Positions 34,001 to 42,300 of a DNA stretch of 64,000 nt are shown one piece after another. Both the position numbers and the translations under genes were made by a program. Every line of letters starts with the position of its first letter. Position 1 is the first letter of the stretch. The notes beneath the pieces were generated by a model that saw only the letters and a list, made by a program, of their open reading frames with translations, ran no database searches and was not told the origin of the DNA. The DNA is from Onthophagus taurus (lineage: Eukaryota > Arthropoda > Insecta > Coleoptera > Scarabaeidae): the NCBI RefSeq assembly GCF_036711975.1, contig NC_091967.1, forward strand, positions 10,416,001 through 10,480,000, in the 5' to 3' direction.

Positions 34001-35323
34001 TTTTATTCAAATATTGATATGTTTTTGATGTAACATTGTAAGTGACAAAGATCAAAACTATAGTGGCAAACAAGAATTATTAGTTATTTTATATTTTTTT
34101 TAACTTATTTCTTTACATATGCAATATCTTTTTATTTTTTGACTTACAAACACTATTATTTCTAAAAACCATTTGGTTGCAAGTTATGAAATTAATATGG
34201 ATGTCTGACTAATGTTCTGTATAAAAAAGAAACGTTTCTTACTGTAATGAGTAGATATTTCCGAAATGTTGCTCCAAAAACTCAAAAACAATGTTTGTAT
34301 GCAGATTTGGTTTTCTGAGCTTCATATTTGCATAGAGTCTTCTTTCTGCTGCCTTTTCACTAATTTTTAGGAACCCAGCAGTGTTCTTATCTACTCCTTA
34401 TCTCATTGTTTTTTATCATTTTACACTTTTTTCTCCTTGGTGCACGATGTTAGTAATTCATCGAAATATTGGTTCCATCTCGCCCCTTTCAGTTAGTATT
34501 TGTCCTTCTTTGCTTTTACTCACACTGCTTTTCGGTTGATTGCCTGTTGTTTGCATCTTAATTGTCCTGTAGAAGTCTATCACATATATTCTGCACTTTT
34601 CAAAAACCAAAATAAAAAATGTAAACTACTCCAACTAATTTCTAAAAATATAGTTTCGTTTTCACTAAATAGTAATTACACAAGATGTTTTAATGATAGA
34701 TAAAAGTGTCGCTTACAATGTTTTGTCAAAAACCTAAAAATATATCTGCATAAAACCTTAATATGTTAAATGGAAAAAAACATGTTTTTTAAAATATTTT
34801 AAAATCCTTTTAACATATTTGATAAATTCACATTTATAAAAAATAACTCATCTTACTAACCCATAATAATCATGAAAAGAAATGTGGAATACACTCAATC
34901 CACATCTCATTATTAATTAATTCACCATTCATTATTATTATTTATTTGGTAAAGGTTTTGTCATTACACATTAACCAAACATCAGTATCGGCTTTAACTT
35001 TTTCTGTTACCTTATATCTAACCCGATAATTATATCAATTTTCATGACCCTCTCAAACAGGAAGTCGTAAGTGTCGTATATTTACACATTTTTCGTTTCA
35101 TATTGATTTATTTCATTTTCATTTATTATGACGTTTAGAACGCACTGAGTTTTTTTGTGTTGTCTGGTATAATTATTTTGCATGTAACAAAGTAAAAAGT
35201 TTGTTTATCAAAAATTAACGGTACCATTTTGTTTATGTTAATAATGAATTTGGGGTCTGTTTTAGAAACGAAACAGGGCAAGCCAACGGCGGACTCACAG
35301 CCTACGATACTGTGGCAGTGTAA
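28..35323 (+). CDS. Dscam1: Dscam1 cell-adhesion receptor (5' end missing; three mutually exclusive exon clusters)
   Basis: Insect Down syndrome cell adhesion molecule, a type I membrane receptor of Ig and FNIII domains whose isoform-specific homophilic binding drives neurite self-avoidance and which also acts in haemocytes. The window starts within the exon-6 cluster, so the signal peptide, Ig1, Ig2 and the exon-4 cluster lie upstream. Visible order: exon-6 variants (half Ig3), constant Ig3-Ig6, exon-9 variants (Ig7), constant Ig8-Ig9, FNIII 1-4, Ig10, FNIII 5-6, one of two TM exons, cytoplasmic tail ending YDTVAV. Constant coding pieces: 7682-7944, 8001-8582, 8639-8803, 26944-27063, 27118-27291, 27349-28142, 28193-28448, 28505-28660, 28725-29030, 29101-29779, 29841-30007, then a TM exon, 30713-30868, 31162-31269, 31862-32080, 32843-33151, 33383-33394, 33845-33905, 35266-35323. 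I checked the phases of all these junctions and the reading frame stays open to the stop. Identity is from recalled similarity to Drosophila Dscam1 across the whole length. Confidence 0.97.
1198..2164 (+). CDS. Dscam1: Dscam1 exon-6 variants, EPVGTAKPK subgroup (5 exons)
   Basis: Five variants of 124 nt each: 1198-1321, 1430-1553, 1670-1793, 1862-1985 and 2041-2164. All read EPVGTxKPKxP near the start and CPxQAFPVPK or [10 protein letters not shown] near the end, and they differ mainly in the 15 residues between, the surface expected to vary between isoforms. The near-identical ends and changing middles point to recent tandem duplication. The exons at 1670 and 1862 are especially close. Splice sites are clear in all five (TTTAG or ATAG before the exon, CAG/GTAAxx after it). 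Confidence 0.95.
2211..3243 (+). CDS. Dscam1: Dscam1 exon-6 variants, GSRAPTL / QAQGYPTP subgroup (6 exons)
   Basis: Six variants: 2211-2334, 2370-2493, 2553-2676, 2797-2920, 2962-3082 (121 nt) and 3120-3243. They share [13 protein letters not shown] at the start and [12 protein letters not shown] at the end; the first (GTRSPKLL) and last ([16 protein letters not shown]) are more distant. The intervening introns are very short: 35 nt between 2334 and 2370, 41 nt between 2920 and 2962, and 37 nt between 3082 and 3120. That is probably too short for neighbouring variants to be spliced together, which would help enforce mutual exclusion. Confidence 0.95.
3296..5265 (+). CDS. Dscam1: Dscam1 exon-6 variants, CPAQALP(I/V)P subgroup (10 exons)
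   Basis: Ten variants: 3296-3419, 3456-3579, 3688-3811, 3989-4112, 4169-4292, 4332-4461 (130 nt), 4492-4615, 4695-4818, 4925-5048 and 5145-5265 (121 nt). Most contain [14 protein letters not shown] or [14 protein letters not shown]. The exon at 5145 ([10 protein letters not shown]...[14 protein letters not shown]) is an outlier. The exon at 3296 ends AA|GTAAGT, so its junction residue is Lys rather than Arg. The intron between 4461 and 4492 is only 30 nt. All lengths are 1 modulo 3, so including two variants would shift the frame. Confidence 0.94.
5357..7112 (+). CDS. Dscam1: Dscam1 exon-6 variants, EPTNN / CxVxGYPVP subgroup (7 exons)
   Basis: Seven variants: 5357-5483, 5532-5661, 5774-5900, 5995-6124, 6216-6345, 6600-6729 and 6986-7112 (127 or 130 nt). 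They start EPTNNxxPK or EPTGNxxPK and end CQVx[14 protein letters not shown] or CPxVGxPxP. The usual Gln-Ala after the Cys is replaced by Val/Ile-hydrophobic-Gly, a clear lineage split from the other variants. Donor ends are unusual in three: 5900 ends AT, 6345 ends TT and 6729 ends TC. With the A that starts the constant exon these give Ile, Leu and Ser at the junction where most variants give Arg or Lys. Confidence 0.93.
7146..7216 (+). pseudogene. Decayed tail of an exon-6 variant
   Basis: Between the variants at 6986-7112 and 7251-7371 the sequence reads [12 protein letters not shown] in frame up to 7216, matching the [12 protein letters not shown] end of the exon at 5995-6124. The donor GT expected after the final AG is TT, and no acceptor or first half of the exon remains. 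It appears to be the 3' remnant of a dead duplicate whose GGGTAC core (7195-7202) sits 49-56 nt before the next acceptor. Confidence 0.6.
7251..7596 (+). CDS. Dscam1: Dscam1 exon-6 variants, last pair (7251-7371, 7476-7596)
   Basis: The two 3'-most variants, both 121 nt: [10 protein letters not shown]...[14 protein letters not shown] and [10 protein letters not shown]...[14 protein letters not shown]. The last lies only 85 nt before the constant exon at 7682, separated by a pyrimidine-rich intron ending in TTACAG. Phase and splice sites match the rest of the array. Confidence 0.93.
7682..8803 (+). CDS. Dscam1: Dscam1 constant exons: second half of Ig3 to Ig6
   Basis: Three exons, 7682-7944, 8001-8582 and 8639-8803, with phases 2 to 1, 1 to 1 and 1 to 1. 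The product starts R-W-Y-K-F-V-E-G and holds the D-S-G-K-Y-L-C signature that closes Ig3, then further Ig domains with D-K-G-M-Y-Q-C, D-G-G-L-Y-R-C and S-Y-T-C motifs before Q-V-M-G. Near-collinear with Drosophila Dscam1 in recalled sequence, including [16 protein letters not shown] and GRFDPP segments. This part of the receptor does not vary between isoforms and belongs to the N-terminal horseshoe and linker region. Confidence 0.97.
8804..9467. other. Intron before the exon-9 cluster, no gene
   Basis: A 664-nt intron with a standard donor (GTAAGT) and an acceptor TATAG at 9467. No open reading frame resembling Ig7 and no repeat was seen. A purine-rich stretch around 8838-8870 and an AGATAGGG stretch near 9029 could pair with pyrimidine-rich sequences in the array introns, but I found no consistent partner set. 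Confidence 0.6.
9468..10147 (+). CDS. Dscam1: Dscam1 exon-9 variants 1-2 (9468-9758, 9866-10147)
   Basis: Two complete Ig7 exons, 291 and 282 nt. They read [18 protein letters not shown]... and [17 protein letters not shown]..., with the B-strand Cys (SVQC), the Trp of strand C and the Y-S-C-T or Y-T-C-T motif of strand F, ending in NVNG or NVKG. Both start in phase 1 after AG and end in phase 1 before GT, as do all exon-9 variants. The second carries a two-residue deletion in the A'-B region. Confidence 0.95.
10303..17586 (+). CDS. Dscam1: Dscam1 exon-9 variants 3-20, large central subgroup (18 exons)
   Basis: Ig7 exons at 10303-10590, 10716-11003, 11141-11425, 11536-11823, 12238-12525, 12610-12897, 12968-13255, 13353-13637, 13690-13977, 14036-14320, 14413-14700, 14794-15081, 15182-15469, 15553-15840, 15944-16231, 16326-16613, 16693-16980 and 17299-17586. 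Most read VPPHIxPFDFGxExxNAG...KGDxPxxxxWFLNGK...[20 protein letters not shown]; the exons at 12968, 13353, 14413 and 15944 form a second type (NSGDTVS...WLLNSK or WYLNSK...TLDVNG). All are 285 or 288 nt, a multiple of 3. Exons 13690, 14794, 15553 and 16326 end in A and 15182 ends in T instead of the usual G, so their last codon becomes Ile or Leu instead of Val when joined to the TA of the next exon. Exons 14794, 15182 and 15553 are near-identical recent copies. Confidence 0.96.
17086..17204 (+). pseudogene. Decayed exon-9 (Ig7) variant
   Basis: The gap between 16980 and 17299 holds a broken copy of its neighbours. AAAAAGGCTAGTGACCTAAA near 17110 matches the KKASGLN region of the exon at 16693. 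A stretch near 17155 matches the AS-N-L region after the F-strand Cys, and CATTAATGGTAG near 17193 matches the INGT end with its donor. The middle, including the F-strand Cys, is deleted and the frame is broken. No acceptor or A-B strand region is recognisable. Confidence 0.7.
17712..19895 (+). CDS. Dscam1: Dscam1 exon-9 variants 21-26, VAPxIxPFEF subgroup (6 exons)
   Basis: Ig7 exons at 17712-17999, 18101-18388, 18477-18758 (282 nt), 18830-19114 (285 nt), 19197-19484 and 19608-19895. Typical reading: V-A-P-Q, then PFxFGE, NSGDM, a KGD-xPLNI or KGD-xPINI turn, SW-L-LN, RISQLSIxSV, HAGKYTC and a NVNG or VNGT end. Exons 19197 and 19608 are sister copies sharing [12 protein letters not shown]. 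Phases and splice sites match the other exon-9 variants. Confidence 0.96.
19996..26130 (+). CDS. Dscam1: Dscam1 exon-9 variants 27-38, FEFEDNP subgroup (12 exons)
   Basis: Ig7 exons at 19996-20280 (285 nt), 20458-20745, 20843-21130, 21232-21519, 21598-21885, 21990-22277, 22397-22684, 22796-23083, 23168-23455, 24923-25210, 25320-25607 and 25843-26130. The group reads VPPxIxPFxFEDNPxxSGQ...CxVSEGDLP...IESVSYxNSGNYTC. Exons 22397 and 25320 start L-P-R-I-A-P-F and share VSHGDLPL, and exons 21990 and 24923 are also close, so the pairs 21990+22397 and 24923+25320 look like a duplicated two-exon block. The last exon starts V-N-P-R and ends VYG. Total count in the cluster is 38. Confidence 0.96.
23456..24922. 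other. Long intron inside the exon-9 array, no exon found
   Basis: At 1467 nt this is the longest gap within the array. I see no Ig7 remnant and no long open frame. A short inverted pair, TTTCTGTTGGTAT near 23610 and ATACCAACAGAAA near 23827, plus a third ATACCAACAG near 24510, suggest old inserted repeat DNA that separated the array into two blocks. Confidence 0.5.
26131..26943. other. Intron after the last exon-9 variant
   Basis: An 813-nt intron between the last variable Ig7 exon and the constant Ig8 exon. Most is A/T-rich, but 26280-26450 is clearly less so and holds the hairpin described at 26324-26383. No coding exon is present. Confidence 0.7.
26324..26383 (+). promoter_or_regulatory. 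Candidate docking/control hairpin for the exon-9 cluster
   Basis: GCCTCGGC at 26324-26331 is perfectly complementary to GCCGAGGC at 26376-26383, and TTTC at 26334-26337 can pair with GAAA at 26371-26374. The 60-nt hairpin stands out in an A/T-rich intron. In other insects, as I recall, the docking site for exon-9 selection lies in this 3' intron, so the position fits. I did not find one convincing complementary element beside every variant, so the functional claim is tentative. Confidence 0.4.
26944..30007 (+). CDS. Dscam1: Dscam1 constant exons: Ig8-Ig9, FNIII 1-4, Ig10, FNIII 5-6
   Basis: Eight exons: 26944-27063, 27118-27291, 27349-28142, 28193-28448, 28505-28660, 28725-29030, 29101-29779 and 29841-30007. 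The product starts [11 protein letters not shown] (Ig8) and passes through [19 protein letters not shown] (Ig9). FNIII modules follow, marked by [17 protein letters not shown] and similar motifs; then Ig10 ([12 protein letters not shown]...D-A-G-E-Y-S-C) and two more FNIII modules ending E-F-A-T-L-T-P-A-G. Phases are consistent across all joins (1-1, 1-1, 1-0, 0-1, 1-1, 1-1, 1-2, 2-1). The donor at 29779 (GAA|GTTTGT) is weak but is the only one that restores frame with 29841. Confidence 0.97.
30188..30346 (+). CDS. Dscam1: Dscam1 alternative transmembrane exon, proximal
   Basis: One of two mutually exclusive juxtamembrane/TM exons (exon 17 equivalents). It reads [13 protein letters not shown]..., then the hydrophobic span [21 protein letters not shown], then L-R-G-R-G-Y-Y-H-K. 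It is 159 nt, phase 1 in and out, with acceptor TTTTCAG and donor GTAAAT. In Drosophila the two TM forms are sorted differently between dendrites and axons; that is family knowledge, not visible here. Confidence 0.96.
30389..30580 (+). CDS. Dscam1: Dscam1 alternative transmembrane exon, distal
   Basis: The second TM exon, [15 protein letters not shown]..., with [10 protein letters not shown] before the membrane span [22 protein letters not shown] and basic T-R-R-N after it. I placed the donor at 30580|GTATGT (192 nt, phase 1). A weaker in-frame donor 6 nt earlier (30574|GTGACT) would also work. Only 42 nt separate it from the proximal TM exon. Confidence 0.93.
30713..33151 (+). CDS. Dscam1: Dscam1 cytoplasmic tail exons (30713-30868, 31162-31269, 31862-32080, 32843-33151)
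   Basis: Four phase-1 exons. The first reads D-D-V-V-Y-N-Q then [20 protein letters not shown] with P-x-x-P motifs. The second holds H-S-T-W-D-P-R-R and Y-E-E-L. The third starts [23 protein letters not shown]. The fourth carries [20 protein letters not shown] and the proline run [10 protein letters not shown], a likely SH3/EVH1 ligand; in Drosophila the tail binds Dock and Pak. The second exon has two in-frame acceptors 6 nt apart (AG at 31160-31161 or 31166-31167), adding or dropping two residues (Val-Gly). Confidence 0.95.
32389..32735. repeat. Palindromic CTAGTTCTAG / GGCTAAACC repeat in a Dscam1 intron
   Basis: About 350 nt built from alternating direct and inverted copies of TTCTAGTTCTAG-GTATAGTGTTAG and its complement. 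Two hairpins of GTTTAGCCG and CGGCTAAAC type are centred near 32490 and 32621. The whole block is self-complementary at several registers. A related block lies at 51640-51893, so this is a dispersed family, probably non-autonomous transposable-element derived. It sits in the intron between coding exons 31862-32080 and 32843-33151 and has no coding capacity. Confidence 0.85.
33383..33394 (+). CDS. Dscam1: Dscam1 12-nt microexon in the cytoplasmic tail
   Basis: A strong acceptor (TTTTCTTTTCAG) is followed by 12 nt and a perfect donor (GTAAGT). The exon is phase 1 in and out and adds four residues; across the joins the tail reads E-S-D-Q-(G or V). It can be skipped without changing frame. It was found from splice signals and phase, not homology, so transcript evidence is needed. 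Confidence 0.6.
33845..35323 (+). CDS. Dscam1: Dscam1 last two coding exons (33845-33905, 35266-35323)
   Basis: The first reads [10 protein letters not shown] then [11 protein letters not shown]. After a 1360-nt intron the last exon reads [18 protein letters not shown] and stops at 35321-35323. The end matches the E-E-M-R-K-L-I-E-R-N-E-T-G and TAYDTMAV end of Drosophila Dscam1. The hydrophobic residues at positions 0 and -2 fit a class II PDZ ligand. Confidence 0.95.
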
Positions 35324-37649
35324 TTTGTAAATTACAAGAAGAAATTTACATTAATTTATCCGATTTTTCGTTAACTTTTTATTTTTGTGTTATTAACATT
35401 TTTTTTAACAGCTTGAACGTTTTTAATTTTTATTTACATTTATCGTAACTTATAATTAATTAAAACGCACAAAATATTAAATGTAATTTGTTTTTATTTT
35501 ATTTTACTTTATTAATAGTAAGTAAACGTGTCAAGCTTTTAAAAAAAATATTATTGGAACATTTTTAAAAAAACACATTTTGCCAATTTAGCTCCCCATA
35601 TTTCAGTTTCTTAGCTAATCATTTGATTTTTTTTAACAACGTGTGGCTCAATGTGTCTTGTGATATTTTGAGGTTTGTGAATTGTGAACGTATTCTTTTT
35701 ATTTCTTATTTTGCTTTATTTTCGCTTCGAGACAGGTTTTTACGAAACTTTCAGTTTTTAGGCTTGGAGATTATTGTTTGTTTTTTGGTGAACGTTGGCG
35801 GAATTTTTTATTTCGCAAAGTGGGTCTCTATGAAAGGTTGTGCCCGCCAACGGATGTAAGTTTTGTTGGCTACACAGAAATTAGGTATAGGCGATGTAAA
35901 TTAATAAAAAATTATGTCTAAAAGTCATATATCAGCTTCCGACTTTTCTTTTTTGGTCCAAATAAACATGAACATCGTCTCTACTTTTTAGTAATTAGAA
36001 GTTAGATTAGTCCATAACATTTTAAATGTTTCTAATATACAAGCATGCCGTGTTTTAAGTGTAGATATATTGGATTTTAGATTTACATAAGAACATTACA
36101 TAATATTAAACATATAAAAACGATTTTGCTTTGAAAATAAAAAGTTTTCAAATCAAAAACGTTACAATACAACTTGTTTTATACATAATAAGTAATTCAG
36201 GAAATATTATTGCTATTAAAATAATAATAGAGCTTCAGTGAAGGCAAGATAAATGATGAATTTAAACTTTTTTATTTCAATAATTTTTTAACATTATTTT
36301 ATTATGCGTATAGATTTCTTCATAGATGTAGGTTATAAAAAGCATTTAAAATCACGTATATCTTGCCTAAACTATTTAGATTATAAAAACAAAAATATTT
36401 CAAATATACGATAATGTTAAAAATTTTGAAATAAAAAAACAAGCAAAATAGACAAAACGCTTCGCTCCCCTATATAACGGAATTATAATAAACAAAAAAA
36501 GTATAGTTATATTTTAGAATAAGCAAATATTTTTCTTATGTGGCATTTTTGTGTGGAATTCGTGTTGTATTTGCGACTTATTCATTGCGATGTTTCTATT
36601 AAAAAAAGCAAACCGTCTTGATTAAGCTTTTAAAAAGATTTAAGAAAGATTTTAAAAGAAAAAATGTGTGATGCAGGAATATGTTCCTATCGTAGTAGAC
36701 AAATTTGACGGAAACATCTCGATAAATAAATTGTTTAAAAAAAAACAAATAAGGAAAAAACGTGACTAAAAAAGTTTAATTAATTCTCATGATACTAGTC
36801 ATATTAAATCGTTTTATGTCCAACTTTTAAAAGAGAAAAAATTAATGAGAATTTATCTTTTTTTACGTTTTAATATTTTTTTGTGATTTTTAAAACTATT
36901 CGTATAAATAATAAAACTATTCATGTGAAATGCCATTCTAGATGTCTCTCTGTAAGTGTGCATAACTATATAATTGTATAATCTATAGATATTAAGTCGA
37001 TCACGATATTAACTACAAGGATTGTTTTTATTTTACTTTTTTTATTTCATTATTCATCATGATATTATTATGACTACCAACTCAATTTATTCGACTTATT
37101 TTTACGAGTTTATTATTAATTTTAGGCTGTTTATTCGCTTACATTTGATACAGTTCTTTTAATTATTATTATTATTATTATTACGTTTTTATCTTATAAA
37201 AGCGATCAGCAATCGAGTTTTTAAACTATTAAATTGATTTCTCTTTGTTTTTGTGTTATAGCACTTTGTTTTTAGAATTGTACCAAAGTAATAATGTCTT
37301 TTAATCTTGGGTTTAATTAATAAAATTAATTATAATAATCAATTATTGTTTTATTTAAAATATTCATAAAATCCTTCGTCACCGCGACCTACCGATACTA
37401 AAGATCTAGTGCAACCTAAGCCCTCCAAAAGATTAGGGCAAATGTAGGTCCTTGATGAACCTTAGTATTGCTCTAAGGTCTTGTTTTTAAAGCAGTTCTT
37501 AAAGAATTTAAAAAAAGAAGAAGGGCTATATTCTGAGGGATACTCAGCGAGCCATCAAATGCCGCAAGCAGAAGTAAGTACTGTATAGGTGTTCCAAATT
37601 CGTTATCCGCATAGGCTATCTCCGAAACTATAAGAGACCCATACAATAA
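35324..37649. other. Dscam1 3' flank, probable 3' UTR, no gene
   Basis: Very A/T-rich sequence with several AATAAA-type signals (for example near 36137, 36429 and 36908). The 3' end of the Dscam1 mRNA must lie here, but the site cannot be chosen from sequence. No convincing open reading frame or RNA gene. Confidence 0.6.
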
Positions 37650-38226
37650 TTGCGGTTTCTTCACGGTATAATTAGGGTTCAAAAGAAAACCGACTGTCCT
37701 TCACGCTATAATTAGGGTTCAAAAGAAAACCGACATTCCTTCACGCTATAATTAGTGTTCAAAAGAAAACCGACATTCCTTCACGCTATAATTGGAGTTT
37801 CAAAACAAAACTGACCTATCCTAACATTTCTTCATGCTATAATTGGGGTTCAAAAGAAAATCGATATTCCTTCACGCTATAATTGAAGTTTCAAAACAAA
37901 ACTGACCTATCCCAACATTTCTTCACGCTATAATTGGAGTTCAAAAGAAAACCGACAATCCTTCACGCTATAATTGGAGTTTCAAAACAAAACTGACCTA
38001 TTCTAACATTTCTTCACGCTATAATTGCGGTTTCTTCATGCTATAATTGGGGTTCAAAAGAAAACCGACATTCCTTCACGCTATAATTAGGGTTCAAAAG
38101 AAAACCGACATTCCTTCACGCTATAATTGGAGTTTCAAAACAAAACTGACCTATAGTAACATTTCTTCACGCTATAATTGCGGTTTCTTCACGGTATAAT
38201 TTGGCTTCAAAAGAAAACCGACATTC
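37650..38226. repeat. Minisatellite with two interleaved monomer types
   Basis: About 14 tandem copies of a unit containing CTTCACGCTATAATT followed either by AGGGTTCAAAAGAAAACCGA (about 39-40 nt unit) or by GGAGTTTCAAAACAAAACTG plus ACCTATCCTAACATTT (about 52 nt unit). The two types are mixed rather than in separate blocks, and a TTGCGGTTTCTTCACG joint recurs three times. This is a local tandem array with no coding potential. It abuts a decayed retrotransposon. Confidence 0.9.
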
Positions 38227-38399
38227 AAGCCTGAAAGCGGCCTCAGATCCCCTTTGCTGAGGCATAAAACCTCTTTGGTTTTGGTTTGCGACGAAGTTAT
38301 CATACTCTTGTCTGTGACCTAGAAGTTCTTCCAGCATGAGACTACCATTGAGGCCTCCCAACTATTGATTAGTTGTTTTAAGTGTTTTTTTTTTTGTAG

Positions 38400-38870
38400 T
38401 TCACAACCGGGTCCAATGAAGGGAGTTGTTGCTGCATCTTTGGCAAGCTTGTCCGCCTTTTATTACCCTTAATGTCTTTGTGACCTGGTGATCACGATAA
38501 CTCAAGATCTCGCCCCTAGTGAGTTCTCTCAGGTTGCTGGTACATTCTCTGATCATTGTGGATTCAGCTGTTGGTCTGAATTGTAGGCCAAAATGGTACA
38601 GAAATTTAAACAAGAACTTCTGCTTGAAAAACGAGAGTATCTCAATTTAGCATCAAGTATAATATCAACATCCTTAACTCTGTCAGTAAAGATAATAGCT
38701 TTACCATTAATGTTGTAGTTAATGTTAATAGGATAACGTTTCCGTGTACACGTTATTTTTTGGCATTTGTCATAGGCAGACGGTCAAGGTCCTCCTGAAG
38801 CCTTAGGCAGTCAAGACTTGGGCCGATTCTTGTAAATATTTTATTATCATCCGCATAGAATAGGAGAATT
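38400..38870 (-). mobile_element. Decayed non-LTR retrotransposon (reverse transcriptase and RNase H fragments)
   Basis: On the minus strand, 38870 down to about 38790 reads F-Y-A-D-D-N-K-I-F-T-R-I-G-P then SLDCLRLQEDLDRL, the catalytic YADD box of a Jockey/R1-type reverse transcriptase. Further on (about 38520-38410) P-G-H-K-D-I-K-G-N-K and, after a frame change, A-D-K-L-A-K-D-A-A-T-T match the C-terminal part of its RNase H. The two pieces are too close together, and stops and frameshifts interrupt them, so the copy is dead and internally deleted. Confidence 0.75.
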
Positions 38871-39309
38871 TAAAACAAGAAGAAATGTCATTTATGTAAA
38901 TTAAAAATAATGTGAGTCCAAGTATGGTAAAGTTTGTAATCGGATAGAAAGCTACCTATCTTGACCTATCTTGATATTATGAATATATCACAAAATAATA
39001 AAACATTAAAATACATAATTAATTACAGTTGTTAGCTTGTCCTTCATTAAAAATATTTTACTTATATTTAAAAATATATAAATCTATAATTATTTTAATT
39101 TAATGCATATTACTGCATTAATTCTTAAATAACATAAAAATCCAAATTAAAAATCATAATAAACTTAATTAATTAATATTAATTTTTTTATTTAATATTA
39201 AGTTGTCAACACCTTCTGTCAAATGTCAAAGTAATGTCAAAAATCAGCTGTGCGCCTCCCTTTAATTTAAGATAAATTGTAAACTTTTAAATGTAAATTA
39301 ATAGAAAAA
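38871..39309. other. Intergenic region before fab1, no gene
   Basis: A/T-rich spacer with no repeat or ORF. The last 130 nt, slightly less A/T-rich (GTCAACACCTTCTGTC...GCTGTGCGCC), are the likely promoter and 5' UTR region of fab1, but no definite TATA or Inr element can be named. Confidence 0.5.
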
Positions 39310-42300
39310 ATGACGAATAAAAATTTACAATCGCCAACTAAATTAACGGAATTTGCTCCGTTACAGCCGGAGGAGAAACAGCAAACGGTGACACAATTAA
39401 TTTCGAAATTTTTTAAGCTTAATCGTTTCAACAATAATGGACAAAGTAGTCAAAATCCCGAAACGAGTAATTACAAAGTCGTGCAGGAAAATTTACCGGC
39501 GTGGGCTGTCGATAACACCTCTGAAAATGAAAAGACTTTTAATGAAGAAGGTTACCCCGAAATTGCGGATGGAAGAAGTTTACCGAATGTATTAAAGCGT
39601 ATTAGTAGTTTATTAGCGTTAAATAAGACTAGTGTAAGGGTATAAAACGAAAATTTAACTTATTTTATATTAAAGTGTTATTATTAGAACTCTCCTGTAT
39701 ATTCAGAACAAGATTTAAAGCAATATTGGATGCCTGACTCTGTTAGTAAGGAATGTTACGAATGCTGTGAGAAATTTACTACTTTTCGAAGGAGACATCA
39801 TTGCAGAGTTTGTGGACAAATTTTTTGCTCTCAATGTTGTAATGTTCAAATTGCTGGAAAAATTTTTGGAACAGCGGGTAAACAAGTTTTATATTATAAT
39901 TTAAAAACATTTAAATAAAATTATTTTTAGGTTATTTACGTGCTTGCATGTACTGTTGCAAAATCGTTATAGGATATTTAGAATCATTAGATTTAGGTTC
40001 AGATTTAACAGTTTATTTAAAACAACTCCAAGAGATTGTAGATAATAAACAAGGATTACATCATGATCCTTCGGTTGATTTAATTCAAAGCAGGTTATCT
40101 TCAGCTGATTTACCTGTAGATTCTTTGGATGTAAATAGTGGGTTGCATAGGAAGGTTTCAGTGGGTTACCAAGAGGAAAAATTTGTTCCAGGAAGGTACT
40201 TCATTAAAAAAAAATAAATCATTAAGACTCTAAATTTATTAATTTAGCACACCAGGAAGTTTTATTACAATAGAAGAAAGATGTAAAGCATTACAAAATT
40301 CAACATCCCTCCGTAATTTATATGAAGAAATTTGCCGTCCAACAACTGGAATAATTTTAAGAAAACAAAAATATAGATTAAGAACTTATTCGGATTGTTT
40401 TTTGGGATCAGAATTGGTGGATTGGTTGATTAGACAGCAAAAAGCTAATACACGGTAATTTGAATTGAATAGAACCACAATGATTTGGAAATAATTGAAT
40501 TAAAATTGCATTCATATTCATAGAATACAAGCATGCACTTTCTGTCAAGCTTTGTTGGAGGGAGGTTATGTTGAATCAGTTTTTGATTCAACCACATTTA
40601 TAGATGGTTTTGCCTTGTACAAATTAGGAATAATTTTACCAACAGAACTATCTCAGCCAATGGCAATCTCGATAACCCAAGATGAACCAAATTGGGTTAA
40701 ATTTATACCGTTAGAATCGGAAATTGCAGGTAAACTTTCTAATTTTAAGTATACAGGGTGTCTCAGCAAGACCGGTTATTAGACGTTTTTGGGGTTCTGG
40801 CCAAAATAAAAATTTGATAATTCAGATTTAAGTATAATCAATTGCGTTCTCTTCGACTAGAATATTTTCCGATTTCTAGCACTTCCGGTTATACCGGAAG
40901 TCGCCACCTACTTTATTTTGTTAAATGGAACACCCGGTATATTTTTACATATTTGGATTTGTCTATTTTCAAGGTTTATGAATAACTTTACTTTTTGCAA
41001 TTTGATTCGGCCGTTCTCGAGTTATTCGATTTTTTCTAAAAAAATCTGCTCTAGCAGACATTTGTTCAAAAAATCAGAGAACACTCGATTTTTGGGATAT
41101 CAATTTAGGATTCAGAACATGCTTAAGCAACATGATGGAGTATGTTTTGGTGCCAAGAACGGCTGTCTAGATCGTTTGGTCGCTTTACTATGGCACGTTA
41201 ACTTTTCGAAATTTGGAAGTACCATAACTTAAGTTTTTTAAATGGCACCCCCCATATTTTATTACTTACTCGTCTCATTTTACATCTTTTATATCCCATA
41301 TATCCTATACCTAACATTAATAGTTTGGGAAATAATTAGGGTTTTTTGAAAAATGCACACATCGCGATATTTAATCTAGTGTGCCATGGAAAACAAATGT
41401 TTAATGACTTATTGACAAACGTCAAAGTCTGATTTACGTGGTATTGTGAGTCAAAAACCAGTTAAAATAGATATTAATAACGTAAATAATGTTTATACAA
41501 ATGAAGAAATCCTTAATTTATTTTTTATGCAGGGGAAATTGCGACAAGATTCTTAGTAGAACTTGCAGAATGTTTAATGAAAACTATCCACATTTACCTA
41601 CGATGACATAAGGTAAATTTAGAAGAATAGGAGCAAATTTTTTGCATTTTGGACGAATTAATCACGTGTTAAACTAATCAGTCGGATTTTTACTTTTGGA
41701 ATTATGACAAGGACGAAGTTTATAAAAGGAGATACGCGAACTTGATTGAACCTCAGAACAGCATTACAAACGTTATAAGATACATTGATAGAACAACAAT
41801 TCTAAAAGCTACAAAACATGTCACAAGGAATGCCTGAAAATGTATTGAACAAAACGGTGATGTGTTTGCATATCTAATGTGAATTTCTTCTGTTTAAATA
41901 AAATGAAAACAGTAACCTCGAGCTCTTAAACTCTTTAGCCTAGTTCAGTCAACTAGGCTAAAATGAAAATAAGCTGATAATTCGGTTATTTTCAATTTTA
42001 GCCCGACATTGCTTATAACCTTTTTTGTTTTAAAAATGTTGTACATTTGATTTTGCAAAAGATATACAAGGTGTTCCATTTCAAAAAATTACATTTTCCT
42101 AATTTTTTCTTAAACATATTCAATGTCGTCTTGTTTCATCTTTTTCTTTTTACACTATTGTAATCGGCAGATAAAATGCTACTAGTTTACTTATTTACCG
42201 ACGTTGTACTAATGACAAAGTTACCAATAGTGCGCACTTAATTTAGAGCTGTATACCTCTAACACACAACCTCACACAGAGGTCTGCACATCCTCTGACA

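Noticed and set aside
34500..34703. A 67-codon ORF in the last Dscam1 intron
   Set aside because: Low-complexity composition, no domain, no splice logic; typical of chance ORFs in A/T-rich introns.
35061..35066. A possible 6-nt microexon (AG|GAAGTC|GTAAGT) before the last Dscam1 exon
   Set aside because: It is phase-compatible and has a good donor, but six nucleotides with a mediocre acceptor could easily arise by chance; no other support.
37650..38226. Regularly spaced repeats that could suggest a CRISPR array
   Set aside because: Units are directly adjacent with no unique spacers, and the genome is eukaryotic; this is a minisatellite.
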